Assembly: GCF_014651055.1 (NCBI RefSeq)
Contig: NZ_BMWD01000004.1
Span: forward strand, 216,001-280,000
Reading direction: 5' to 3'
Origin: Streptomyces fructofermentans
GTDB taxonomy: Bacteria; Actinomycetota; Actinomycetes; Streptomycetales; Streptomycetaceae
Length of the DNA: 64,000 nt
The notes beneath the pieces are model-generated. The model did not search any database and had not been told where the DNA came from. It was given only the letters and a program-made list of their open reading frames with translations. Below, one piece after another: positions 46,345 to 55,301 of the stretch (positions are counted from its first letter, which is position 1; the number at the start of each line of letters is the position of its first letter). The translations under genes and the position numbers were made by a program.

Positions 46345-46863
46345 TCAGGGGGTCTTCACGTCGGTGTGGATGGCGAGCTTGAACTCGGCGAGGGTGAGGG
46401 GCGTGGAGATCCTCGTGTCCCTCGCCCCGCGGGCCGAGACCTTCAGGCCGACAGGGGTCCCGCGGGTCACGAACATCTGCCAGAGGTAGGTGCGGTACTG
46501 CCCTCCCCGGGTGATCGCCGAGTCGGCGGTGGCCGTCGAGTCGTAACCCGTCGACGACCCCAGGGGGTCCCGCACGAAGCGGGCGCGGTATTCGATCGCG
46601 CGGGCGTCCGACGTCCAGAAGACCATCGCGGACAGGACCGCCCAGCCGTCGTGGCTGGGCCAGACGAGGCCCGACCGGGCGTCGGGGAACGCCGACACGG
46701 TGCTCGCGCCGTGCGAGGGGTCGTGCATCCGCCAGGGGTCGTAGGACTCCCCGCCGGCCGTGTACGGGAAGCGGACGAGGTGGTAGCCGTCCTTGTCGTA
46801 CCGGATCTTCTGCGTCCCCGAGTGGGCGGCGTCCCATTTCAGTGAACAGACGACAAGACTCAT
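46345..46863 (-). CDS. Hypothetical protein
   Basis: A 172-residue protein starting MSLVVCSLKWDAAHSGTQKIRYDKDGYH. It is rich in aromatic residues and beta-prone (YHLVRFPYTAGGESYDPWRMHD, WPSHDGWAVLSAMVFWTSDAR), with no signal or membrane segment. I do not recognise the family. It is divergent from the BKACE-like gene with 70 nt between starts. The longer frame upstream is a shadow. Confidence 0.68.
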   Translation of the reverse strand: MSLVVCSLKWDAAHSGTQKIRYDKDGYHLVRFPYTAGGESYDPWRMHDPSHGASTVSAFPDARSGLVWPSHDGWAVLSAMVFWTSDARAIEYRARFVRDPLGSSTGYDSTATADSAITRGGQYRTYLWQMFVTRGTPVGLKVSARGARDTRISTPLTLAEFKLAIHTDVKTP

Positions 46864-46933
46864 GCGTGCTCCTGGCCCTCCCGGCCCGGCCGGCCGGGAG
46901 CTGTGTGTCGGTGCGCCTGGCACCATCGGGGGC

Positions 46934-47764
46934 ATGGTGCAGGTCTGTCTGAACGGGACCCGCGGGTCGGGCGACGGTGCGGGTGTGCCGTTGTCGCCGG
47001 GGGACATGGCCGCCTCCGCCGCCCGGGCGGTCGAGGCGGGTGCGTCGGACGTCCATCTGCACCCCAAGTCCCCGTGTGGACATGACACATTGTCCCCGAA
47101 AGCGGTCGCGGCGACGCTGGAAGCGGTGCGTTCACGCCTACGGGTTCCCGTCGGGGTGACCACCGGGGCCTGGGCCGAGCCCGATCCGGCCGCCCGGGTC
47201 GCGCGGATCCGCGCCTGGGCCGTGCTCCCCGACCACGCCTCGGTCAACTGGCACGAGCCGGGGGCGGAGGAGTCGGCGGCCGCGCTCATGGAACGGGGCG
47301 TGGGCGTCGAGGCGGGCATCTGGTCCGAGACGGACGGGGCTGCGCGGTTCGCGGCGTCACCGCTGCGCACCCGGGTGCTGCGGGTGCTGGCCGAGGTGAC
47401 GGACCCTGACCCCCGCACGGCCGCGGACACCGCGAGGGCGCTGCTGGCCTCGATCCGGCCCGTCCCGCCGGTGGTACCCGCCGCACCGGGAGCGCCGCCC
47501 TTCCCGGGGCCGCCCGTTCTGCTGCACGGCGAGGAGGGCGGCACCTGGCCCGTGCTGCGGCTGGCCGGCGCCCTCGGCCTGGCGACACGCGTCGGCCTGG
47601 AGGACACGCTGCTGCTGCCCGACGGCCGACGGGCCTCCTCCAACGCCGAGTTGGTGGCGGCGGGGCTGGTCGAGTACGGCCGGGCCCGGCGCGCGTCGCG
47701 ACCGGGCGGCCCTGCTGCCCCAGGCTCCGCAGGCCGGTCCCGGCGCGGGCGGCGAGGAGGTTAG
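46934..47764 (+). CDS. 3-keto-5-aminohexanoate cleavage (BKACE/DUF849) family protein
   Basis: A 276-residue TIM-barrel enzyme of the BKACE family, which cleaves beta-keto acids with acetyl-CoA. The zinc-site HLHPK is near residue 45, and EAGIWSETD and GLEDTLLLPDG appear at the expected later strands. It is shorter than typical members (about 300), and the N-terminal strand is VQVCLNGTR. ATG 46934 fits the family start. The last ~25 residues are basic low complexity. Substrate unknown. Confidence 0.82.
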   Translation: MVQVCLNGTRGSGDGAGVPLSPGDMAASAARAVEAGASDVHLHPKSPCGHDTLSPKAVAATLEAVRSRLRVPVGVTTGAWAEPDPAARVARIRAWAVLPDHASVNWHEPGAEESAAALMERGVGVEAGIWSETDGAARFAASPLRTRVLRVLAEVTDPDPRTAADTARALLASIRPVPPVVPAAPGAPPFPGPPVLLHGEEGGTWPVLRLAGALGLATRVGLEDTLLLPDGRRASSNAELVAAGLVEYGRARRASRPGGPAAPGSAGRSRRGRRGG

Positions 47765-47850
47765 CAGCTCCGAAATCCCTCGCTCCACCCCTTTGCCGTC
47801 AGGACAGTTGGGGGTGATGAGAACCGGCTGAGGAACCGAGGAGCACCACC

Positions 47851-48918
47851 ATGTCGACCCTCCGCGTCACCGCCGAAGTGCTGACCGTCCACGAGCATCC
47901 GAACGCCGACGCGCTCGAACTGGCCCAGGTGGGCCTGTACCGGGCCGTCGTCGCCAAGGGCGCCTACCGCACCGGGGAGATCGCCCTCTACATCCCGGAG
48001 CAGTCCGTGCTGCCCGCGGAGCTGATCGAGGAGCTGGGTCTGACGGGGCGTCTCGCGGGCGGTTCGGCGGACCGCGTCAAGGCGGTGCGGCTGCGCGGCG
48101 AGCTGTCGCAGGGCATCGTCTGCCGGCCGAGGGCGCTGGCGGGCGTCGACCTCGCCCGGGAGGCCGCCCGGGGGACGGACTTCGCGGAACGCCTCGGCAT
48201 CACCAAGTGGGTGCCGCCGATCCCGCCCGCCATGAGCGGTGACGTGGAGCCGGCTCCCGATCTGCTGCCCTGGGTCGACATCGAGAACATCCAGCGCCAC
48301 CCGGGCGTCTTCGCCCCGGGCGAGCCCGTGGTCCTGACCGAGAAGCTGCACGGGACGGCCTGCCTGCTCACCCACTTCGCCGAGGACGGCCGCGTCCAGG
48401 TCTCCTCGAAGGGCTTCGGCGCCAAGCACCTGGCCCTGAAGGAGGATCCGCGCAACCTCTACTGGCGCGCGATCCACGGCCACGGCGTGGCCCGGGCCGC
48501 CGCCCGGCTCGCCGAGCGGCTCGGGGCGCGCCGGGTCGGCGTCTTCGCGGAGGTGTACGGGGCGGGCGTGCAGGACCTCACGTACGGCGCCGACGGCCGG
48601 CGCGAGAGCCTCGGGTACGCCGTGTTCGACGTGTCCGCCGAGATCGACGGCGAGGTCCGCTGGCTGGACGCGTGGGAGCTGCTCGACGGTGAACTGCCGC
48701 TCGTGCCACGGCTCCACGAGGGCCCGTACGACATCGGACGCGTGCTGGAGTTCGCGTCCGGGCGCGAGACGGTGTCGGGGCGCGGGCTGCATCTGCGCGA
48801 GGGGGTCGTGATCCGCCCCGCCACCGAGCGGTACAGCGCGGTGACGGGCGGCCGGGCCATCGCGAAGGCTGTCAGCCCGGCGTATCTGACCCGCAGGGGC
48901 GGCACCGAGTACGAGTGA
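47851..48918 (+). CDS. RNA ligase, Rnl5/DraRnl type
   Basis: A 355-residue ATP-dependent RNA ligase of the Deinococcus DRB0094 group. The N-terminal ~120 residues resemble its OB-fold domain (HPNADALELAQVGLY). The nucleotidyltransferase core has motif I EKLHG with the adenylated Lys165, SSKGFGAK, motif III-like VFAEVYG, motif IV EGVVIRP and the C-terminal AKAVS lysine. DraRnl seals 3'-OH/5'-phosphate nicks in which the 3' side is RNA. It stands next to soxR, suggesting a repair role, but this is inference. Confidence 0.9.
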   Translation: MSTLRVTAEVLTVHEHPNADALELAQVGLYRAVVAKGAYRTGEIALYIPEQSVLPAELIEELGLTGRLAGGSADRVKAVRLRGELSQGIVCRPRALAGVDLAREAARGTDFAERLGITKWVPPIPPAMSGDVEPAPDLLPWVDIENIQRHPGVFAPGEPVVLTEKLHGTACLLTHFAEDGRVQVSSKGFGAKHLALKEDPRNLYWRAIHGHGVARAAARLAERLGARRVGVFAEVYGAGVQDLTYGADGRRESLGYAVFDVSAEIDGEVRWLDAWELLDGELPLVPRLHEGPYDIGRVLEFASGRETVSGRGLHLREGVVIRPATERYSAVTGGRAIAKAVSPAYLTRRGGTEYE

Positions 48919-48939
48919 GGGCGGCGCCCGGGGGCGGCC

Positions 48940-49452
48940 TCAGCGGCAGCTCCCGGGCTCCTTCTCGCGCCGCCCTGAGGGCTGCGAGCGCTGCTTCCCG
49001 CGCTCCACCATGAGCCGGGAGCCGCTCTGCCGCTCGCCGAAGACGTCGTCGGGGTTGGACAGCACGCAGGTCTCCAGGGACAGGCAGCCGCAGCCGATGC
49101 AGTCCGTGAGGTGGTCGCGCAGACGGCCCAACTGCTTGATGCGCTCGTCGAGTTCCGAACGCCACGCCTCGGACAGCCGGGCCCAGTCCTCCCGGGTCGG
49201 CGTGCGCTCCTCGGGGAGTTCGGCGAGTGCGTCGCGGATCGTGGCCAGCGGGATGCCGACGCGCTGGGCGGCCCGTACGAAGGCGACGCGGCGCAGCGCG
49301 TCACGGTGGTAGCGGCGCTGGTTGCCCGCGGTGCGGCGGCTGCTGATCAAACCCTTGGACTCGTAGAAGTGCAGGGCCGAGACTGCCGCGCCGCTGCGCG
49401 CCGACAACTGGCCGACCGTGAGTTCATGGATCTTCTCGGGAATCTGGGGCAC
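48940..49452 (-). CDS. soxR: Redox-sensitive transcriptional activator SoxR
   Basis: A 170-residue MerR-family regulator. The winged helix ([26 protein letters not shown]) is N-terminal, followed by a dimerisation coiled coil, and [12 protein letters not shown] supplies Cys118, 121, 123 and 129 for the [2Fe-2S] cluster (CX2CXCX5C). In Streptomyces, SoxR responds to redox-cycling antibiotics such as actinorhodin; the S. coelicolor gene SCO1697 maps to the same place. GTG 49452 is chosen as the usual family start. Confidence 0.95.
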   Translation of the reverse strand: MPQIPEKIHELTVGQLSARSGAAVSALHFYESKGLISSRRTAGNQRRYHRDALRRVAFVRAAQRVGIPLATIRDALAELPEERTPTREDWARLSEAWRSELDERIKQLGRLRDHLTDCIGCGCLSLETCVLSNPDDVFGERQSGSRLMVERGKQRSQPSGRREKEPGSCR

Positions 49453-49517
49453 CCCTGTGACCCTACCGACCGCGGCACGCACCCGGTCCGTTGACAGGGA
49501 ACCTCCACCCGACCATG

Positions 49518-49533
49518 CTAAGCAGTTGCTTAG
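49518..49533. promoter_or_regulatory. Operator CTAAGCAGTTGCTTAG before the MaoC gene
   Basis: A 6-bp inverted repeat CTAAGC/GCTTAG with a 4-bp spacer lies 27 nt before the MaoC start and downstream of a TTGACA at 49491. The same form (CTGAGCGAGCGCTTAG) lies before the TetR gene at 50771. Confidence 0.65.
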
Positions 49534-49559
49534 ACATTGCGACGCGGGAGGCCAGGGAC

Positions 49560-50021
49560 ATGGCAGAGCCGAGGATCTTCACGTCCGCCGACGAACTGAG
49601 GTCGGCGGTGGGCGAACAGCTGGGGTACAGCGACTGGGTGGAGGTCGACCAGAAGCGGATCGACCTGTTCGCGGACGCCACGGGCGACCACCAGTGGATC
49701 CACGTGGACCCGGAGAAGGCCGCGGCGGGCCCGTTCGGGACGACCATCGCCCACGGGTACCTCACGCTGTCGCTGCTGCCGCTGTTCGGGCCGCAGCTCA
49801 TCGCGGTGGAGGGCGTCCGGATGGGCGTCAACTACGGCACGAACAAGGTGCGCTTCCCGGCGCCCGTGCCGGTCGGCTCGCGGCTGCGCGCCACTGCCGG
49901 GATCACCGGTGTCGAGGAGGTGGCGGGCGGGGTGCAGGTGTCCGTCGCGTTCACCGTGGAACGCGAGGGCGGCGAGAAGCCGGTCTGCGTGGCCGAATCC
50001 GTGTCCCGCTACTACTTCTGA
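49560..50021 (+). CDS. MaoC family dehydratase
   Basis: A 153-residue single hot-dog-fold enoyl-CoA hydratase. The R-specific hydratase signature [14 protein letters not shown] (catalytic Asp and His) and the following [16 protein letters not shown] are intact. ATG 49560 has GGGAGG upstream and is the family start; an earlier in-frame ATG at 49491 overlaps the promoter and operator. It is probably controlled by the convergent TetR downstream. Confidence 0.93.
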   Translation: MAEPRIFTSADELRSAVGEQLGYSDWVEVDQKRIDLFADATGDHQWIHVDPEKAAAGPFGTTIAHGYLTLSLLPLFGPQLIAVEGVRMGVNYGTNKVRFPAPVPVGSRLRATAGITGVEEVAGGVQVSVAFTVEREGGEKPVCVAESVSRYYF

Positions 50022-50046
50022 CCACCGCCGACCGCCGCGCCGCGCG

Positions 50047-50721
50047 TCAGCCCCGGGCGCTCCGGGGCAGCTCGCGCGGCTCCGCGTGCCCCGCGAGGGG
50101 CTCCGCGCCGACCATCCGCAGCACGAGGTCGGCGTACAGCGCGCCGACCTCCTCCGGGCTGCGGGCTCCGCCGACGTTGAACCAGCGGGCCACGTCGATG
50201 CACAGGGACAGCACCGCGAGGGTCGTGCCCGGCACGTCGGGGACGTCGAAGGCCCCCTCGGCCACACCGTCCTCGATGATCCCGCGCACCTCGGCGTCGC
50301 ACTGCCGGCGCAGGGCGATGATCTCGGCCCGGGCCTCCGGGCCCAGCGAGTCCAGTTCGTACTGCACGACGCGGGCGGTGGTCCGGCCGCCGGCGTGCCA
50401 GCGCACGAACGAGCCGACGGCGTCCGCGAGCCGCTCGGTCGCGGTGCCCTCGCGCCCGGCCGCCGTCCGCAGGATGTCGAGCGCCTTGGCGTGGCCGATG
50501 CTGCTGATCCGGTGGAGCAGCTCTTCCTTGGTCTTGTAGTGGATGTAGAGCGCGGCCGGGCTCATGCCGGCGCGGCCCGCGATGTCACGGGTCGTCGTCG
50601 CGTGGTACCCGCGCTCGGCGAAGGCCTCCACGGCGGCGACGAGCAGCCGCCGGGCCGCGTCAGGGGTGACCTCGGCCCACGGCTGCGCCTCGCCGCCGAC
50701 CGTCTCCTCCGCCGTACTCAT
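50047..50721 (-). CDS. TetR family regulator
   Basis: A 224-residue regulator with helix-turn-helix TTTRDIAGRAGMSPAALYIHYKTKEELL. It is convergent with MaoC, and both promoters carry the CTRAGC-N4-GCTTAG site, so it likely represses itself and MaoC in response to an acyl-CoA or similar ligand. ATG 50721 is preferred over 50760. Confidence 0.88.
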   Translation of the reverse strand: MSTAEETVGGEAQPWAEVTPDAARRLLVAAVEAFAERGYHATTTRDIAGRAGMSPAALYIHYKTKEELLHRISSIGHAKALDILRTAAGREGTATERLADAVGSFVRWHAGGRTTARVVQYELDSLGPEARAEIIALRRQCDAEVRGIIEDGVAEGAFDVPDVPGTTLAVLSLCIDVARWFNVGGARSPEEVGALYADLVLRMVGAEPLAGHAEPRELPRSARG

Positions 50722-50770
50722 CGCTGGTTCGCCCCTATCTCTTGGCAGGACGAACACCATACCCCCGATA

Positions 50771-50786
50771 CTGAGCGAGCGCTTAG
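50771..50786. promoter_or_regulatory. Operator CTGAGCGAGCGCTTAG before the TetR gene
   Basis: It matches the MaoC upstream site in its outer 12 bases with one change and lies 49 nt before the TetR start. Confidence 0.6.
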
Positions 50787-50813
50787 CCCCGTCCGCCGGA
50801 CGCCGGCACCCGT

Positions 50814-51101
50814 TCAGAGCTTCTCGTACGGGTCGTGGTCCGCTAGGAGCTTCTCCAGCCGGGCCTGGTCGACCCTGCTGACGATCTGCCCGGCCTCCTG
50901 GCGGTCGCGGACGACCTTGGCGAGGGTGAACGCCGAGGTGACCAGGTAGAGGACGGCGATGCCCAGGAAGGCGCGCACCCAGGTGTCGGCCTCCAGTTTC
51001 AGGATGCCGACGCCCGTGGCGACCATGGCGACCACGAACGAGGCGACCGCCTGACCGTGGAAGGCGGCGGTGGACTGCTGCTTGACCGGTGTGTCACTCA
51101 T
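50814..51101 (-). CDS. YiaA/YiaB family inner membrane protein
   Basis: A 95-residue protein with two membrane helices (AVASFVVAMVATGVGILKL, WVRAFLGIAVLYLVTSAFTL) in the YiaAB domain arrangement and a charged C-terminus. ATG 51101 is the family start. Function unknown. Confidence 0.85.
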   Translation of the reverse strand: MSDTPVKQQSTAAFHGQAVASFVVAMVATGVGILKLEADTWVRAFLGIAVLYLVTSAFTLAKVVRDRQEAGQIVSRVDQARLEKLLADHDPYEKL

Positions 51102-51171
51102 GACCACAGGGTCGGCGAGGCCGGCCGCGTGCCGCATCCGCCGTGCTACTCAGGGTCCGGCGCCCGCGTAC

Positions 51172-52323
51172 TCAGAAGGCCGAGACCCCGGTCAGCGCCC
51201 GGCCGATGACCAGCTTCTGTATCTGGCTGGTGCCCTCGTAGAGGGTCATCACGCGGGCGTCGCGCAGCAGCTTGCCGACCGGGTACTCGTCGATGTACCC
51301 GTAGCCGCCGAACACCTGGAGGGCGTTGTTCGCGGCGCGCACGGCCGCCTCGGAGGCGAAGAGCTTGGCCTTGGAGGAGGCGGTGGCGAAGGGCTCGCCG
51401 CGGTCGATCAGGTCGGCGACGCGCCAGGTGAGCAGGCGGGCGGCGTCCACGTCGACATCGATGTCGCTGAGGAGCTCCTGGACGAGCTGGTGGTGGGCGA
51501 TGGTCCTGCCGAACTGCTCGCGCTCGGTCGCGTACGCGACGGCGGCCTCCAGCGCGGCCCGGGCGATCCCGACGCAGCCCGCCGCGACGGACATCCGGCC
51601 CTTGGCCAGCGCGGACATGGCCACGGCGAAGCCCTTGCCCTCGGGGCCGAGCATCGCGGAGGCGGGCACCCGCACGTCCTCCAGGACGAGTTCGGCGGTG
51701 GCCTGGCCGCGCAGTCCGAGCTTGCCGTGCACGGCGCGCCGGGTCAGGCCGGGGCTGTCGGCCGGCACCAGGAAGGCGGAGACACCCCGGTGCCCCGGCG
51801 CGTCGGTCGAGCGGGCGAAGAGCAGTACGACGTCCGCCCAGGTGCCGTTCGTGATGAACATCTTGCTGCCGTTGACCACGTACGAGTCGCCGTCCCGTAC
51901 GGCCCGGGTCGCCAGGTTGCCCGCGTCGGAGCCCGTGCCTGGTTCGGTGAGGCCGAAGCAGCCGAGGGAGGAGCCGGAGGTGAGCCCCGGCAGCCACCGG
52001 CGCTTCTGCTCCTCGCTCCCCCAGGAGGCGATCGTCTTCGCGACGAGGCCGAGGGAGACCGAGACGATGCCGCGCACCGAGGAGTCGCCCCGGCCCAGCT
52101 CCTCCGTGACGAGGCAGTACGCCAGGTGGTCGCCGCCGGAGCCGCCGTACTCCTCGTCGATCGTGAGCCCGAGGAAACCGACCTCGCCCAGCTTCTTCAC
52201 GATCGAGCGGTCGACCTCCTCCGCCCGGTCCCAGCCGATGACGTTCGGGGTGATCTCGCGGTCCACGAAGTCCCTGGCGAGCCTCCGGACGGCGGTCTGC
52301 TCCTCGCTCAGCTCCAGGTTCAT
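51172..52323 (-). CDS. Acyl-CoA dehydrogenase
   Basis: A 383-residue FAD enzyme with classic signatures CFGLTEPGTGSDAGN and, near the C-terminus, LYEGTSQIQKLVIGRAL with the catalytic-base Glu in the usual short-chain/butyryl position. It is divergent from a TetR gene and shares its operator region. Confidence 0.93.
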   Translation of the reverse strand: MNLELSEEQTAVRRLARDFVDREITPNVIGWDRAEEVDRSIVKKLGEVGFLGLTIDEEYGGSGGDHLAYCLVTEELGRGDSSVRGIVSVSLGLVAKTIASWGSEEQKRRWLPGLTSGSSLGCFGLTEPGTGSDAGNLATRAVRDGDSYVVNGSKMFITNGTWADVVLLFARSTDAPGHRGVSAFLVPADSPGLTRRAVHGKLGLRGQATAELVLEDVRVPASAMLGPEGKGFAVAMSALAKGRMSVAAGCVGIARAALEAAVAYATEREQFGRTIAHHQLVQELLSDIDVDVDAARLLTWRVADLIDRGEPFATASSKAKLFASEAAVRAANNALQVFGGYGYIDEYPVGKLLRDARVMTLYEGTSQIQKLVIGRALTGVSAF

Positions 52324-52355
52324 GACGCGTCACCCCATGTGAAAGCCGTACATTT

Positions 52356-52374
52356 AAATTAGCACTGCTAGTTT
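52356..52374. promoter_or_regulatory. 19-bp TetR operator between ACAD and TetR genes
   Basis: AAATTAGCACTGCTAGTTT is a near-perfect palindrome (TAGCA-C-TGCTA core with flanking AAA/TTT). It lies between divergent starts at 52323 and 52401. A 15/19 match lies before the aldehyde dehydrogenase gene at 58153. Confidence 0.7.
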
Positions 52375-52400
52375 GTTTGCGCAGCCCTACTATGTGCGCC

Positions 52401-53036
52401 ATGGCCCGACCGCGCAAGCCCCTTCTCAGCACCGACCGCATCGTCGAGACGGCACGGTCACTGGTCGACGCCGAGGGCCTGGCGGCCCTCTCGACGCGCC
52501 GCCTCGCCGCCGAACTGGGGGTCAGCGGCCCGTCCCTCTACAACCACTTCCGCACCAAGGACCAGATCCTGGAGGCGGTCGCGGACTCCGTCAGCGCGCA
52601 GGTCGACCTGTCGATGTTCCAGGACGGCCGGGACTGGCGCACCGCGCTGCACGACTGGGCCGTCTCGTACCGGGCGGCGCTGCGCGACCACCCGAACATC
52701 GTCCCGGTGCTGGCCCGCGGCCCCGGCCGCAGGCCCGCCGGCCTGCGGCTCGCGGACGCCGTCTTCGGCGCGATGGTCGCGGCCGGCTGGCCGCCGTCCA
52801 CGGCGACCTCCATCGGCGCGCTGATGCGGTACTTCGTGACGGGGTCGGCGCTGGGCTCGTTCGCGGGCGGCTTCGTGGACGACGAGGCCGCCTACGACCC
52901 CGCCGACTACCCGCACCTCGGCCAGGCCCACCTCCTCGCCGAACAGCAGGAGAAGATCGACGAACGAGCCTTCGAAACAGGCCTCACAGCCCTCCTGGAC
53001 GGCCTGACCCAGCAGTACAACGCCCTGCCCCCCTGA
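52401..53036 (+). CDS. TetR family regulator
   Basis: A 211-residue regulator with helix-turn-helix STRRLAAELGVSGPSLYNHFRTKDQIL and a TetR_C domain of the WHG/TetR-class type. It is divergent from an acyl-CoA dehydrogenase and shares a 19-bp operator with it; a second copy of the site suggests that it also controls the aldehyde/alcohol dehydrogenase pair at 55-58 kb. An ATG at 52392 is possible. Confidence 0.88.
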   Translation: MARPRKPLLSTDRIVETARSLVDAEGLAALSTRRLAAELGVSGPSLYNHFRTKDQILEAVADSVSAQVDLSMFQDGRDWRTALHDWAVSYRAALRDHPNIVPVLARGPGRRPAGLRLADAVFGAMVAAGWPPSTATSIGALMRYFVTGSALGSFAGGFVDDEAAYDPADYPHLGQAHLLAEQQEKIDERAFETGLTALLDGLTQQYNALPP

Positions 53037-53060
53037 CCAGCCCCCCGGGCCACGTGGGAG

Positions 53061-53196
53061 GCCCGCAGGGCCCCAAGGGGCGCGGGGAACTGCGCGACCA
53101 GCCACCACGGCGGCGCCGGCCGACAGACCACCACAGGCCCGCAGGGCCCCAAGGGGGCGCGGGGAACTGCGCGACCAGCCACCACGGCGGCGCAGC
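53061..53196. repeat. 76-bp direct repeat containing GGGGAACTGCGCGACCAGCC
   Basis: GCCCGCAGGGCCCCAAGGGG... begins at 53061 and again at 53137, each with GCGCGGGGAACTGCGCGACC and ACCACGGCGGCGC. From memory this element is scattered between genes in many Streptomyces genomes. It lies between the TetR and ArsR-like genes. Confidence 0.85.
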
Positions 53197-53257
53197 CGGC
53201 ACCTCGTGCGCCCAAGGTTCGGCGCACACCGAAACGTCCGTACCCCATCCTGGACGC

Positions 53258-53971
53258 ATGTCCCCCCGCACACACCCCGGCGCCGCAGCCCTGGCGGCCC
53301 TCGCCGGCCTGCTGGCCGACGAGACACGGGCCGGCTTCCTGCTGGCACTGCTCGACGGACGCGCCTGGACCGCCGGTGAACTCGCCCGCCACGCGGGGGT
53401 CGCCGCGTCGACGACGAGCGAGCACCTGGGCAAGCTGGTCGCGGGCGGCCTGCTCGCCGAGGAGCGGCAGGGACGCCACCGGTACGTACGCCTCGCGGAC
53501 GCCCGGGCCGCCCAGCTCGTCGAGGACCTGGCCGCACAGGCCCCGCCGACCGCCGCCCCACGCCCGCGCACCCTCGGCGAGGCGGGCGCGGGCAGCGCCA
53601 TGGCACGCGGGCGCACCTGCTACGACCACCTGGCCGGGCGGCTCGGCATCGCCGTCACCGACGCGCTCACCGGCCTCGGGCTGCTCCGCCAGGACACGGG
53701 CTTCGCGCTCACGGACGACGGGCTGCGCTGGTTCGGCGGGCTCGGCGTCCCCCTCGTACGGACAGGGCGGCGCCCGCTGGCCCGCGCCTGCCTGGACTGG
53801 ACGGAACGGCGCCCGCACCTGGCCGGAGTGGCCGGCGCGGCCCTGTGCCGGCACGCCCTGGAGGCGGGCTGGTGCGTACGCATCGGTTCCGAGCGCGCGC
53901 TGAAGGTCACGGACCGGGGCGGCCGGGCGCTCTCGGAGCTGCTCGGTATCCCCGAGGGGACCCTGCGGTGA
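53258..53971 (+). CDS. ArsR-type winged-helix regulator
   Basis: A 237-residue DNA-binding protein with an N-terminal ArsR-like winged helix (WTAGELARHAGVAASTTSEHLGKLVAGGLL, then RQGRHRYVRLAD for the wing). A C-terminal domain of about 130 residues has Cys and His (RTCYDHLAGRLG, GAALCRHALEAGWC) that could bind metal. It lies just before an EamA transporter on the same strand, which is a possible target. Confidence 0.87.
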   Translation: MSPRTHPGAAALAALAGLLADETRAGFLLALLDGRAWTAGELARHAGVAASTTSEHLGKLVAGGLLAEERQGRHRYVRLADARAAQLVEDLAAQAPPTAAPRPRTLGEAGAGSAMARGRTCYDHLAGRLGIAVTDALTGLGLLRQDTGFALTDDGLRWFGGLGVPLVRTGRRPLARACLDWTERRPHLAGVAGAALCRHALEAGWCVRIGSERALKVTDRGGRALSELLGIPEGTLR

Positions 53972-54091
53972 CCCGGGAGCCGCGGCCCGCGCGGCGCACC
54001 GCCGGACCGCCCGGGTCCCGCGGCGCACCGCCCGACCGCCGGGTCCGAAAATCGCGAGCCCTTTCCACTCCCCCCGCTTAGCCTCTGGACC

Positions 54092-55132
54092 GTGATGAAG
54101 CCTGTTCGAACCCCGCGCCGCACCGAACTCCTCGCCGCCGCGGCCGCGACGGTCACCGTGCTCCTGTGGGCCTCCGCGTTCGTGTCCATCCGGAGCGCGG
54201 GCGAGGCGTACGCGCCCGGCGCCCTGGCGCTCGGCCGGCTGCTCGCCGGGGCGCTGGTCCTCGGGGTCATCTGCCTGATACGGCGGGAGGGCTTGCCCCC
54301 CAGGGCGGCCTGGCCGGGGATCGTGGTCTCCGGACTGCTCTGGTTCGGGCTCTACATGGTGGTGCTTAACTGGGGCGAGCAGAAGGTGGACGCGGGCACC
54401 GCCGCGCTGGTGGTGAACGTCGGCCCGCTGGTGATGGCCCTGCTCGCGGGCCGGCTGCTCAACGAGGGTCTGCCGCCCCGGCTGCTCGCGGGCATGGCCG
54501 TGTCCTTCGCGGGCGCGGCGGTCGTCGGCCTGTCGATGTCGGGCGAGGGCAGCGCGTCCGTCCTCGGCGTGCTGCTGTGCCTGCTCGCGGCGGTCGCGTA
54601 CGCGGGCGGAGTGGTGGCCCAGAAGCCGGCCCTCCGGCACGCATCCGCGCTCCAGGTGACGACGTACGGCTGCGCGATCGGGGCGGCGGCCTGTCTCCCC
54701 TTCGCCGGGCAACTGGTGTCCGACGCCGCCGACGCCCCGCTGTCCGCGACGCTCAACATGCTGTACCTGGGGGTCTTCCCGACCGCCCTCGCCTTCACCA
54801 CCTGGGCCTTCGCCCTCGCCCGCACGACGGCCGGGAGGATGGGCGCGACGACCTACGCGGTCCCCGCGCTCGTGGTGCTGATGTCCTGGGTCGCCCTCGA
54901 CGAGGTCCCGGGCTGGATCACGCTCGGCGGCGGCCTGGTGTGCCTGGCGGGCGTCGCGGTGTCGCGGTCCCGCCCCCGGGCGGCCGCGGGAGCCGCGGTT
55001 CCCGCGGGTGCCGATCCCGACGCGGCCGCCGACGCCCCGGCGGGCCCCGGCCCGGTGCCGGCTGCCGCGGTGGGCGCCACCGCGGAAGCGCCCGCCGACG
55101 CGGGCCAGGGGCCGGAGCGCGAGCGGGACTGA
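54092..55132 (+). CDS. EamA/DMT family transporter
   Basis: A 346-residue protein with ten membrane helices in two EamA repeats (LLWASAFVSIRSAGEAYAPGALALGR; GVVAQKPALRHASALQVTTYG). The last ~50 residues are an Ala/Pro-rich cytoplasmic tail. GTG 54092 and ATG 54095 are adjacent; either may be used. It probably exports metabolites; the substrate is unknown. Confidence 0.9.
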   Translation: MMKPVRTPRRTELLAAAAATVTVLLWASAFVSIRSAGEAYAPGALALGRLLAGALVLGVICLIRREGLPPRAAWPGIVVSGLLWFGLYMVVLNWGEQKVDAGTAALVVNVGPLVMALLAGRLLNEGLPPRLLAGMAVSFAGAAVVGLSMSGEGSASVLGVLLCLLAAVAYAGGVVAQKPALRHASALQVTTYGCAIGAAACLPFAGQLVSDAADAPLSATLNMLYLGVFPTALAFTTWAFALARTTAGRMGATTYAVPALVVLMSWVALDEVPGWITLGGGLVCLAGVAVSRSRPRAAAGAAVPAGADPDAAADAPAGPGPVPAAAVGATAEAPADAGQGPERERD

Positions 55133-55301
55133 TCAGGGCCCGGAGGCGCGGACCGCCGGCCCGACGCGGGCGGGCGGCACCGTCACCGGTGGACGCGGGC
55201 TGGGCGGGAGGCGACCAGGCCTCCCGCCCGCCCGCCCCCGGCCTCCCGCCGGCGCCGCCTCGCGGGTCACCCCGGCCGGCTCGGCCGACCCGTACCGTCC
55301 G

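Noticed and set aside
45881..46489. 202-residue plus-strand frame over the 33-bp repeat
   Set aside because: Low-complexity Arg/Gly/Pro translation that runs antisense into the gene at 46345-46863.
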